Of a DNA stretch of 25,431 nt, positions 1 through 6,717 are shown in pieces (positions within the stretch are counted from its first letter, which is position 1; each line of letters begins with the position of its first letter). The stretch is taken from positions 1 to 25,431 of the forward strand of contig NZ_SMMD01000943.1 of assembly GCF_009711475.1 (NCBI RefSeq), in the 5' to 3' direction. The notes under the pieces are model-generated. The model saw only the letters and a list, made by a program, of their open reading frames with translations, had not been told where the DNA came from and searched no databases. This stretch comes from Fulvivirga aurantia. GTDB taxonomy: Bacteria; Bacteroidota; Bacteroidia; Cytophagales; Cyclobacteriaceae. Both the position numbers and the translations under genes were made by a program.

Positions 1-47
1 CCGGCTTGAGAAAAATTATGAAATCGCTTCAGAGCAAAAAGGTCTGC

Positions 48-425
48 CTACTCTGTACTGCTAATGGTAAGGTAGTAACCATCAGGATCTTCCAGGGAAA
101 ACTCTCTTAAATGGGAATTTGGGTTTTGATGAAGCGTTATTTTGATAGATGCCTTCAAAGCCATGGCTTTTTCATAGATCGCATCTACTTGTGCCACTTT
201 AAAATATAAGATGAGGCCATTGCCGGCAACTGGTTTAGGGTTGGTAAGTGTGGGGTGATCATGTTCACCCCATTTGTGCAGACATAGAACCGTATCACCT
301 GCTGTATTTTTAAGAATCTCGAAAGCATCTCCTCCATGAGTAGGTTTTAAGCTTAACAGCTTCTCATACCAAATTGCACTTTGTCTTACATTATCTACAC
401 CAATGATAGGCTCTAACGTTACCAT
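48..425 (-). CDS. VOC family (glyoxalase/bleomycin-resistance fold) protein
   Basis: A 125-aa single-domain protein that is probably cytoplasmic, since no signal or membrane segment is visible. The N terminus (LEPIIGVDNVRQSAIWYEKL) and the C-terminal REFSLEDPDGYYLTI stretch are the classic first and last strands of a VOC beta-alpha-beta-beta-beta module. This family covers glyoxalase I, dioxygenases and antibiotic-binding proteins. The substrate cannot be read from the sequence, and a single module suggests a dimer. Its ATG overlaps the TAA stop of the upstream gene by 7 bp (ATGGTAA), so translation is probably coupled to the DUF4440-like gene. Fold assignment is firm; the specific activity is unknown. 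Confidence 0.85.
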   Translation of the reverse strand: MVTLEPIIGVDNVRQSAIWYEKLLSLKPTHGGDAFEILKNTAGDTVLCLHKWGEHDHPTLTNPKPVAGNGLILYFKVAQVDAIYEKAMALKASIKITLHQNPNSHLREFSLEDPDGYYLTISSTE

Positions 426-919
426 GAGTAAGTATCCAGCAAAATTTTATACCCTTCATCAGTCGCTTGCCAGATCAGTATAAAATCTACTTCACTTGAT
501 TTTACTCCGTCATCACGCTTTGTTTTGAGTGTACTATGACCTAGTTGATACACAAGGTTTTCTCGATCATCAAATTCAAAACCATGTACACGCCAGTCTA
601 GCGGTTTGTTTTTCAAGCTTTTATAGTAAGGGTTTTCGTAAATGTGCTTTTCATCCTGACTTACCTCTATGACTTCAAGCTCCCAGGTGACCGGGTTTTT
701 AACTTTCATCCAGTAATCATCTATGTTTTTTCTACCAGTCACTGCCTTACCATCTGCATTGAGGAGTACAGCATCATCGGCATAAAAAGAAGCTACTTTC
801 TTTAAATCTCCTGCGTTAAAAGCTTCCTCCATCTGTTTGTTTGTCTGTCTAATCTCATCAGTCACAGACATTTGCAACGCCATCAGTAAATAAAGAATCG
901 TATTAATCATGTTTATCAT
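419..919 (-). CDS. SnoaL-like / DUF4440 (nuclear transport factor 2 fold) protein
   Basis: 166 aa. The stretch VTDEIRQTNKQMEEAFNAGDLKKVASFYADDAVLLNADG, followed by a G-R-x-x-I-x-x-Y-W segment and an ILIWQATDEGYKILLDTYSW ending, is typical of DUF4440/SnoaL-like proteins (ketosteroid-isomerase-like cone fold). Members bind or isomerise small molecules, but many have no known reaction. The start is uncertain. The longest frame has a short hydrophobic leader (residues 1-17) with further Met codons at residues 4, 13 and 17; the Met17 start at 871 would give a normal-length cytoplasmic protein. It is the first gene of a two-gene unit with the overlapping VOC gene, and it is divergent from the ketoacyl synthase gene across a dyad-containing promoter region. 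Confidence 0.78.
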   Translation of the reverse strand: MINMINTILYLLMALQMSVTDEIRQTNKQMEEAFNAGDLKKVASFYADDAVLLNADGKAVTGRKNIDDYWMKVKNPVTWELEVIEVSQDEKHIYENPYYKSLKNKPLDWRVHGFEFDDRENLVYQLGHSTLKTKRDDGVKSSEVDFILIWQATDEGYKILLDTYSW

Positions 920-956
920 ATTGGTTTACATCAAATTAGGCATAATTTTGCACCCT

Positions 957-986
957 AACTAATGTTAGTTTAATTAACTATATTTG
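957..986. promoter_or_regulatory. Divergent promoter/operator region of the ketoacyl synthase III gene
   Basis: The 87-bp divergent gap holds a perfect inverted repeat, AACTAA-TG-TTAGTT (957-970). It runs into a second, overlapping dyad of the form TTAGT-N7-ACTAT (965-981). Immediately after, 979-986 reads TATATTTG, an exact match to the Bacteroidota -7 element TAnnTTTG, 20 bp before the start codon at 1007. No convincing -33 TTTG lies at the usual distance. An operator that overlaps a -7 element suggests repression. The dyads and the -7 match are seen directly; the regulatory role is inferred. Confidence 0.5.
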
Positions 987-1006
987 ATTTTACCAATTTT
1001 CATTTT

Positions 1007-2005
1007 ATGAAGCATACACGGATAGCGGGGGTTGGACATTACGTGCCTGAGCGAGTTGTAACAAACGATGACCTTTCTAAAATTATAGATACCAATAATG
1101 AATGGATTGTTGAGCGAACGGGCATTCATGAAAGAAGATTTATCGATCCGGAGAAAGATACCGTAGCCAATATGGCTGCAAAAGCCAGCCGTATGGCGAT
1201 GGAGCGTGCAGGGGTAGATGTGAAAGACATCGACTTTATTGTTTTCGCTACTATTACTTCAGACTATTACTTCCCAGGGTCTGGTGTTTTATTACAACGT
1301 GAGCTTGGTCTTGAGAGCATCCCGGCTATGGACATAAAGAACGCTTGTTCTGGCTTTATTTATGCCCTTTCTACTGCTGATCAATTTATAAAGACCGGTA
1401 TGTACAAAAATGTGCTGGTTATTGGTGCTGAGATACAGTCTTCTGCGCTAGACCTGACTGATAAAGGTAGGGGCACAGCAGTAATCTTTGGTGACGGGGC
1501 CGGAGCTGCTGTTTTACAACCTAGAGAAAGCGAAGGCATTTTAAGTACACACTTACACTCAGACGGAAGATTTGCTGAAGAACTTTATGTGAAAGATCCC
1601 GGTGGTAGCCGCTCAAATGAAGAAAGACAACCTGACCAAATTTTAGATACTTCAGGGTTTAAGGTGCATATGAATGGCAACCTGGTATTTAAACATGCTG
1701 TTGTGCGTTTTATGGAAGTAATCCAAGAGGCGCTCGATGCCAACAATATGAAGAAGGAGGATATCGACCTACTCGTGCCGCATCAGGCCAATTTGAGAAT
1801 TAGCAATTACATCCAGCAAAAGCTGGAATTGGCTGACGATAAAGTTTACAATAACATTATGCGATATGGAAATACCACAGCCGGTTCAATACCTATCGCT
1901 CTCAGCGAAGCCTGGGCAGAAGGAAAAATAAAAGATGGCGATTTGGTTTGCCTGGCGGCCTTTGGTAGCGGATTTACCTGGGCTTCGGCATTAATCAGAT
2001 GGTAG
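1007..2005 (+). CDS. fabH: 3-oxoacyl-ACP synthase III (FabH/KASIII family)
   Basis: 332 aa, the usual length of KASIII. It would catalyse Claisen condensation of an acyl-CoA primer with malonyl-ACP to start fatty-acid synthesis or a related acyl chain. The thiolase-fold landmarks are present: NNEWIVERTGI (residues 30-40), nucleophile Cys114 in KNACSGF, His259 in VPHQANLRI, Asn289 in YGNTTAGS, and the C-terminal FGSGFTWASALIRW typical of FabH. The Cys-His-Asn triad is complete, so it should be active. It is not next to plsX, rpmF or other fatty-acid genes, and Bacteroidota often carry several KASIII paralogues. It could therefore be an accessory enzyme rather than the housekeeping FabH. It has its own promoter and is followed by a hairpin. 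Confidence 0.92.
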   Translation: MKHTRIAGVGHYVPERVVTNDDLSKIIDTNNEWIVERTGIHERRFIDPEKDTVANMAAKASRMAMERAGVDVKDIDFIVFATITSDYYFPGSGVLLQRELGLESIPAMDIKNACSGFIYALSTADQFIKTGMYKNVLVIGAEIQSSALDLTDKGRGTAVIFGDGAGAAVLQPRESEGILSTHLHSDGRFAEELYVKDPGGSRSNEERQPDQILDTSGFKVHMNGNLVFKHAVVRFMEVIQEALDANNMKKEDIDLLVPHQANLRISNYIQQKLELADDKVYNNIMRYGNTTAGSIPIALSEAWAEGKIKDGDLVCLAAFGSGFTWASALIRW

Positions 2006-2012
2006 ACTTTTT

Positions 2013-2039
2013 GAATTTAGATGAAGGATATCTAAATTC
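2013..2039 (+). repeat. 10-bp perfect inverted repeat (AT-rich hairpin) after the KASIII gene
   Basis: GAATTTAGAT (2013-2022) and ATCTAAATTC (2030-2039) are perfect inverted arms around a 7-nt loop, starting 8 bp after the ketoacyl synthase stop. The stem is AT-rich and is followed by CGTATTATTT rather than a clean T tract, so a strong intrinsic terminator is unlikely. It may be an attenuator, an mRNA 3'-end stabiliser or an operator for the following small gene. Confidence 0.5.
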
Positions 2040-2065
2040 CGTATTATTTAAGAAACTAACGGACT

Positions 2066-2290
2066 ATGAAAACCTCGAAATACAACCCTAGCGACCTTGA
2101 AGTAGCATTTGCACAGTCGCTGGAAGACCTGAAAGATGACATTCAGAAAAAACTACCTGATAATGAGATCATAAAGATTGAAAACAGGATAAAAGAAGAT
2201 AATCCGTTGGTAAAATTTTACTTACTTGACAATGATGGTGACCCTCATGAGATCGTACTCAAGGTAATCCAGACACCGGATAGGTTTTAG
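2066..2290 (+). CDS. Small conserved-looking protein of unknown function (74 aa)
   Basis: No family recognised. It is a 74-aa acidic/lysine-rich soluble protein with no signal peptide, no membrane segment and no Cys. The N-terminal two thirds (DLEVAFAQSLEDLKDDIQKKLPDNEIIKIENRI) look helical and amphipathic. The end (PLVKFYLLDNDGDPHEIVLKVIQTPD) looks like two beta strands joined by a turn. The start ATG lies 60 bp after the KASIII stop, with a hairpin in the gap. Codon use resembles its neighbours and the frame is closed by a normal TAG. I judge it real because it fills the gap between two plus-strand genes, but no function can be proposed. Confidence 0.6.
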   Translation: MKTSKYNPSDLEVAFAQSLEDLKDDIQKKLPDNEIIKIENRIKEDNPLVKFYLLDNDGDPHEIVLKVIQTPDRF

Positions 2291-2332
2291 CCAAACATCC
2301 CCCTAAATAAGGGAAATAGAAAATTGAAGTAC

Positions 2333-2365
2333 TTTTATTATTAGTCAAAACAACTAATAATAAAA
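2333..2365 (+). promoter_or_regulatory. 13-bp perfect hairpin whose right arm ends on the start codon
   Basis: TTTTATTATTAGT (2333-2345) and ACTAATAATAAAA (2353-2365) are perfect inverted arms around a 7-nt loop (CAAAACA). The last base of the right arm is the A of the ATG that opens the 230-aa exported protein gene. In RNA this would fold the whole ribosome-landing region. In DNA it is a 33-bp dyad that could bind a dimeric regulator. It lacks GC pairs and a following T tract, so it does not look like a terminator of the 74-aa gene. Confidence 0.6.
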
Positions 2366-3057
2366 TGAAAAAAAGTTTATCTATTTCCCTTATATTTTTT
2401 TGCTCTCACGGCCTTTTTGCTCAAAGTGGAGAGGTAAGCATAATAGACCAAAATGTAAATCCTGGTGGTGTTATTGATGAATTGCCATTACCTCCACCCA
2501 AAACAGAAGGCCATGTCTACCTTTTTGAGGATTGGAAGCAGGCAGAGATAATTCTCAAATCAGGTCAGATGCTTAAAAACTACCAAGCCAGAATTGACCT
2601 AAAGCATAAACTTGTAGAAATACAGACGAAAGCCGAGGTCAAAGTCTGTAACTTTTCTCTCCTCGCTGAATTAAGCATAACAGACTCTAATGGCAACCGT
2701 CAATTTATTAACACCGATCAGCTTCAGTCAAAAGGTAAATTACCTACAGGGATAGTTGAAGTACTTTTAGATAAAGAGGTTGAGGTGCTAAAACACCATT
2801 ATATCGAAATTAAAGAGCCTACCTACGTACCTGCTGTAGATATGGGCAGTAAAAACAAGAAGATTCTCAAAAAGGCACAGATTTATGCCTTGAAGGATGG
2901 CGTACTTTTTAAGGTAAATGGTAAGCTAAAAAAGAATCAAGAGTTATTTGGTAATCAATACCCACTAGTAGAAACCTTCGCCTCGTCTAATAAGCTAAAT
3001 TTTAAAGACATTGATGATTTGATAAAGATCGTTGAGTATTACCTCTCCATGAATTAA
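2365..3057 (+). CDS. Exported protein of unknown function (Bacteroidota type)
   Basis: 230 aa. Residues 1-20 are a Sec signal ending in LFAQ, so the protein is periplasmic or surface-exposed, and there is no lipobox. A proline-rich linker (LPLPPPKTEG, about residues 40-49) precedes a domain starting GHVYLFEDWKQAEIILKSGQMLKNYQARIDLKHKLVEI. From recall, this pattern occurs in uncharacterised exported Bacteroidota proteins. The C-terminal third is basic, with YALKDGVLFKVNGKLKKNQEL, and ends in a helical segment with paired acidic residues (FKDIDDLIKIVEYY). No catalytic motif is visible. It is the last plus-strand gene before a bidirectional terminator, and a start-codon hairpin precedes it. Confidence 0.75.
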   Translation: MKKSLSISLIFFCSHGLFAQSGEVSIIDQNVNPGGVIDELPLPPPKTEGHVYLFEDWKQAEIILKSGQMLKNYQARIDLKHKLVEIQTKAEVKVCNFSLLAELSITDSNGNRQFINTDQLQSKGKLPTGIVEVLLDKEVEVLKHHYIEIKEPTYVPAVDMGSKNKKILKKAQIYALKDGVLFKVNGKLKKNQELFGNQYPLVETFASSNKLNFKDIDDLIKIVEYYLSMN

Positions 3058-3065
3058 AGTCTAAA

Positions 3066-3096
3066 AAAAGCTGTCGCAGTAATTGCGACAGCTTTT
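3066..3096. terminator. Bidirectional intrinsic terminator
   Basis: A 13-bp perfect stem (arms 3066-3078 and 3084-3096, core GCTGTCGCA/TGCGACAGC) with a 5-nt loop. It is flanked by A-rich sequence on the left and TTTT-rich sequence on the right. It sits between the converging ends of the exported protein gene (3057) and the last Sus-operon gene (3116), so it can stop transcription from both sides. Confidence 0.92.
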
Positions 3097-3115
3097 GCTT
3101 TTCATTTGATTTTAA

Positions 3116-4222
3116 TTATTGCAATTCTAATTCTACCGTTCCATTATCTCCGAAAGTATTGGACCATTCGATCTTAATCACTCCATTGATAACATCAGGG
3201 TCTGCGGTCATACCAGTAATAGTAAAAGGGTCGCCAAAGCCATCAACTACATTAAAGTCACTAATTTTGTTACCACAAACATTAATTGTTCCTGATACTG
3301 GTGAATCAGCATAAATCTGAGGGTATACTCCAAATGATAAATCATTCACCATATATTGACCTTCGTTGATTTGTGTAATAGTAATCACTGTTGAAATCGC
3401 TTCATACTCCGTGCCGTTACCTATTGAACCACTAGCATACGAGCTATAAGTGCCAGCAATATTGCCTTCAGATGCACAAATTACAAGCACAGATGCACTA
3501 GCGGAGGCTGATCTCTGTTGTGTTACATCACCGATAGTTACAGTCACATCAACTTCTCCGGTTTCTGTAGGATCTGCATTGGCAATGTATTTCCCGGTTA
3601 CAACCCCGGAAGACTCACCTAAAACTGCATCGATAGATGCCTGATCAAGATTTACAGTACCTCCTCCTGCAGATGCAGTCACTCTCTCAATTCCACCACC
3701 AGGGACATCGTTTATAGTAATAGTAATGTCAGTACTATCACCTGCAGATAACTGATCGTCTTCTAAATCTACTGTAAAAGAAGGTGCCGCAAATTTGTAA
3801 TCTAATTCCACTGTGAGTGTTTGAGTGAAGGACTTTCTGGCCGGCTCATTCTCTCGTACATTAAATTGATCATCGTATACTTCAACAGTGATAGCAAAAG
3901 GGCCTTCATAAATCAAAGGAAGTTCTACAACCACATCGAAATCTCCTTCCGTCTGACCAATGATACTACCGCTGTTGATAGTAACATCCCCTAAACTGTT
4001 AGTAGTGCTTACTGCAATACTATCTACACCCGCAGGTGCATCAGAAACTCTCACGTCAATAGTAACCACATCACCACCATCGGCACTATCAGTTGAAGCT
4101 GTAGCAATGAATGACGGTGAATCTAAAAAGTTTTGTGGTGGCGTGAAATCCTCATCGTCACAGGCCACTGCGACAAACAAGACCATAAGTATTAAATATG
4201 CTAGATTTTTCATTTGTCTCAT
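3116..4222 (-). CDS. Sus-operon surface lipoprotein with Ig-like repeats
   Basis: 368 aa. A lipoprotein signal (LILMVLFVAVAC) has the lipid-accepting Cys at residue 21, followed by DDED, a context often linked to surface export in Bacteroidota. Two beta-rich repeats follow: PSFIATASTDSADGGDVVTI (from about 36) and PSFTVDLEDDQLSAGDSTDI (from about 147). Both read like Ig/cadherin-like modules. A separate C-terminal domain begins at Cys249 (CASEGNIAGTYSS) and resembles that of the preceding lipoprotein. The ATG shares one base with the upstream TAA (TAATG), supporting this start; Met4 is the alternative. It is the last gene of the SusC-SusD unit, so it is probably an accessory ligand-binding surface lipoprotein. 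Substrate unknown. Confidence 0.8.
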   Translation of the reverse strand: MRQMKNLAYLILMVLFVAVACDDEDFTPPQNFLDSPSFIATASTDSADGGDVVTIDVRVSDAPAGVDSIAVSTTNSLGDVTINSGSIIGQTEGDFDVVVELPLIYEGPFAITVEVYDDQFNVRENEPARKSFTQTLTVELDYKFAAPSFTVDLEDDQLSAGDSTDITITINDVPGGGIERVTASAGGGTVNLDQASIDAVLGESSGVVTGKYIANADPTETGEVDVTVTIGDVTQQRSASASASVLVICASEGNIAGTYSSYASGSIGNGTEYEAISTVITITQINEGQYMVNDLSFGVYPQIYADSPVSGTINVCGNKISDFNVVDGFGDPFTITGMTADPDVINGVIKIEWSNTFGDNGTVELELQ

Positions 4223-5115
4223 TATTTTTTAGTTAACACTACGGTCCATGTGAGGCCATTATTTGCTTCAAAAGCATTGAATGTAAGCACCCCGTTTTCA
4301 GGGTCCCAGGTACCTCCACCTGTATCTGAAGTGGCTCCAAAAGTCTGAACAGTTGTAAATGAAGGTGTACCGCAGATATCTACAAAGTCTGTAGCATAGG
4401 CAGTACCTCCAAATGGCACATAGGCTAAAGAAGTGATGTCAGATATACTGTATCTAAACTCCTCCGGTCCGGCAAAGGCTATGGTCACACTAGGGTTAGT
4501 ACTTCCTACGAAGCCACCGAAATTACTTGCTGTAATTACACTGGAATATTCACCCGCAAAAGATTCATTATCAGAAGGACAGGTAACTGGCACATCAAAC
4601 GTACAAGTACCATTAGAGCCTGCCGTACCACATATCTGTGATGCCGTGTTGGAAGGCCCAAACTCTCTACCATCTGAAGTGATCACATTAAAACTAAATC
4701 TGAACACATCGCTAGGACCTAAATTAGTTGTTGTAAGGCCCGGAATAAGATCTACTAAATCAGGTACTTCATAAACTACAGTTTTATTAAAGGTAGTTTC
4801 TGTAGATACTAGAATTTCATCGGTCTGTCTCTTACCTCCGGCAGTATCTGCTGGAAGAAACTGTACCGAAATCTCAAGGCTCTCAATTAAATCAGCATTT
4901 TGACCATTTTCGTCAAACGGCACAATTTCAAACTCTACAGTAGCCGTGGACACATCGCCAAGCAAGTTTATGGAAGAATGCTCAGGGTCAAGAATCGCTT
5001 TTACAGTGGCTCCCCTATCAAACTCTTCTAGCGGACTTTCATAGTCAGTTTCGCATGCTGCTAAAACCGTAAGGCCTAGTATGAATAAAAAGAACTTTAT
5101 ATTATATGTTTTCAT
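4222..5115 (-). CDS. SusE-position outer-membrane lipoprotein
   Basis: 297 aa. The signal MKTYNIKFFLFILGLTVLAAC places the lipidated Cys at residue 21. The middle is a beta-rich, Ig-like region (about 35-155). From Cys179 (CPSDNESFAGEYSS) a C-terminal domain follows that resembles the end of the next gene's product. Cys162 and Cys171 precede it and could form a disulfide. It lies 12 bp after SusD, where SusE/F-type glycan-binding lipoproteins usually sit, and is translationally coupled to the next lipoprotein. Direct sequence similarity to SusE itself is not visible, so the role rests on position and architecture. Confidence 0.8.
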   Translation of the reverse strand: MKTYNIKFFLFILGLTVLAACETDYESPLEEFDRGATVKAILDPEHSSINLLGDVSTATVEFEIVPFDENGQNADLIESLEISVQFLPADTAGGKRQTDEILVSTETTFNKTVVYEVPDLVDLIPGLTTTNLGPSDVFRFSFNVITSDGREFGPSNTASQICGTAGSNGTCTFDVPVTCPSDNESFAGEYSSVITASNFGGFVGSTNPSVTIAFAGPEEFRYSISDITSLAYVPFGGTAYATDFVDICGTPSFTTVQTFGATSDTGGGTWDPENGVLTFNAFEANNGLTWTVVLTKK

Positions 5116-5127
5116 TATAGTATCATT

Positions 5128-6705
5128 TTAGTTAACATCCCAAAAAACATTATCTGTTGCCGGTAGGCGCTGAGAAGGTGCATTAGGATTCGCATCCAAC
5201 TGCGTATCTACATATGTAAAACTTAATGCATAACTCCTGCTACTGGTTGTATTTACATCGCCATCAGCATTAGGATCATAAATCTCCGGCAAACCTGTTC
5301 TTCTTATATCATTATAGCTGTCTATGCCCCAACCAAAATTGGCGATAGCCTTTTGCTGTAAAATTATTTCGAGTTTACCTCTATTATCTGCGGCATCATA
5401 CTCAGCCAATCTGGCATTTATATAGTCTGTAATAGTGGCCTGATCTATAGTAGGAGCTCCGCTACCTACAATACCAACCACATCATTTACCTTATCAAAA
5501 GCTGCCTGAATACCATCGGCAAATAGTTGCCTGTCGTCACCATTGGCTCCTTCTTCCAAAACAAGCTCTGCCAATATGAATTTCATGGCATAGTTAGTAA
5601 GTAGCCTCTGTGGCGCATTACCTGGAGCACTTGTTGCATTGGCGGTACCACCATTTCCATCATTATAAGATCCTCCTGCGGGGTAAAGCCCTAGCAAGCT
5701 CTGTGAGTTTTGCTGAGCAAAATTTGCATTTGGGCCTACTGCACCAAATCGAGTCGAAACAAATAAGCCATCTGAAGTCTCATCTTGAAAATCCGTAGGA
5801 TTTTGAGCATTTCCTCCCTCTGGTATCTGGTTAAACCAGTAATAATTCATACGGGGATCATTCAGCCCCTTCATCCTCTGATAAAAGAATGGACTGATAA
5901 ACATCTCTCTACTTGCAGCGGCATAATTAGTCTGAAAAGCAGGGTTTTGATTTTGAGGGGCTTGACTCGTGCCGTAATTAAACTGAAAATCATTTGCATT
6001 ACTTTGTATATAGTCACCAGAAGCAATGATTTGATTTACAGCATTTTGGTCATAAAGAGAGGTTAACCTTGCATTGAGATACAGCTTAAGTTTTATAGAA
6101 TTTGCCAATTCAATCCATCTGGTAAGATTGCCATTGTAAATTACATCATCACCTGCCGGAGACAACGATGACTCCTTTTGCAGGTTGGCAATTGCTTCAT
6201 CTAATACCACAAACAGGTCTTGATAAATAGCCTGTCCGCCATCGTAAGCAGGGCTAAAATTACCACTTCCCTGAAGTGCATCAAAGTACGGTACATCTCC
6301 CCAAATATCTACCATCACACCAAAGGCAAAAGATTTTAGCACCTGGGCTACACCTACATAGTGCCAAGCTTCAGATTCAGTACCTTTCTCAATTACCGCC
6401 TCAAGGTCTCTTAAACCATTTGAGTACAAGAAATTCCAATCGTTGGTAAATGAATTACCAGTCATGGTATACTGGTCAACTCTAAAGTTTACCATCTGAT
6501 GTGCAAAGACAGAAGCGGCATTGTTAGGACCACCTGTAATCTGAGACATTCTAAACCCAACACTTGCCTGCCCTGCTGGTAATATTTGACTCAACGGAGC
6601 ATCAAGTGGGTTACTCGGGTCTTGATTGATATCAAGCCCATCTTCACAAGAAAACCCTAAAAAGGTTATCAACAGTGTGAGTATATGTATCTTATATTTC
6701 TTCAT
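5128..6705 (-). CDS. susD: SusD/RagB-family nutrient-binding lipoprotein (SusD-like_2 type)
   Basis: 525 aa. Signal with lipobox LGFSC (Cys20) followed by EDG, so it is an outer-membrane surface lipoprotein that caps its SusC partner. The opening LDINQDPSNPLDAPLSQILPAGQ and the following segment with FAHQMVNFRVDQY match the SusD-like_2 branch. Helical TPR-like segments (for example ANSIKLKLYLNARL, and FGWGIDSYNDIRRTGLPEIYDPNADGD near the end) are typical. Length is normal. It lies 12 bp after SusC, with which it would form the pedal-bin transporter. The ligand may be an oligosaccharide, peptide or other polymer fragment and cannot be read from the sequence. Confidence 0.93.
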   Translation of the reverse strand: MKKYKIHILTLLITFLGFSCEDGLDINQDPSNPLDAPLSQILPAGQASVGFRMSQITGGPNNAASVFAHQMVNFRVDQYTMTGNSFTNDWNFLYSNGLRDLEAVIEKGTESEAWHYVGVAQVLKSFAFGVMVDIWGDVPYFDALQGSGNFSPAYDGGQAIYQDLFVVLDEAIANLQKESSLSPAGDDVIYNGNLTRWIELANSIKLKLYLNARLTSLYDQNAVNQIIASGDYIQSNANDFQFNYGTSQAPQNQNPAFQTNYAAASREMFISPFFYQRMKGLNDPRMNYYWFNQIPEGGNAQNPTDFQDETSDGLFVSTRFGAVGPNANFAQQNSQSLLGLYPAGGSYNDGNGGTANATSAPGNAPQRLLTNYAMKFILAELVLEEGANGDDRQLFADGIQAAFDKVNDVVGIVGSGAPTIDQATITDYINARLAEYDAADNRGKLEIILQQKAIANFGWGIDSYNDIRRTGLPEIYDPNADGDVNTTSSRSYALSFTYVDTQLDANPNAPSQRLPATDNVFWDVN

Positions 6706-6717
6706 TTCTCTAGTTGT

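Noticed and set aside
2333..2365. The hairpin as an intrinsic terminator of the 74-aa gene
   Set aside because: The stem is almost all A:T, and no T tract follows on the plus strand; it runs into the next start codon instead.
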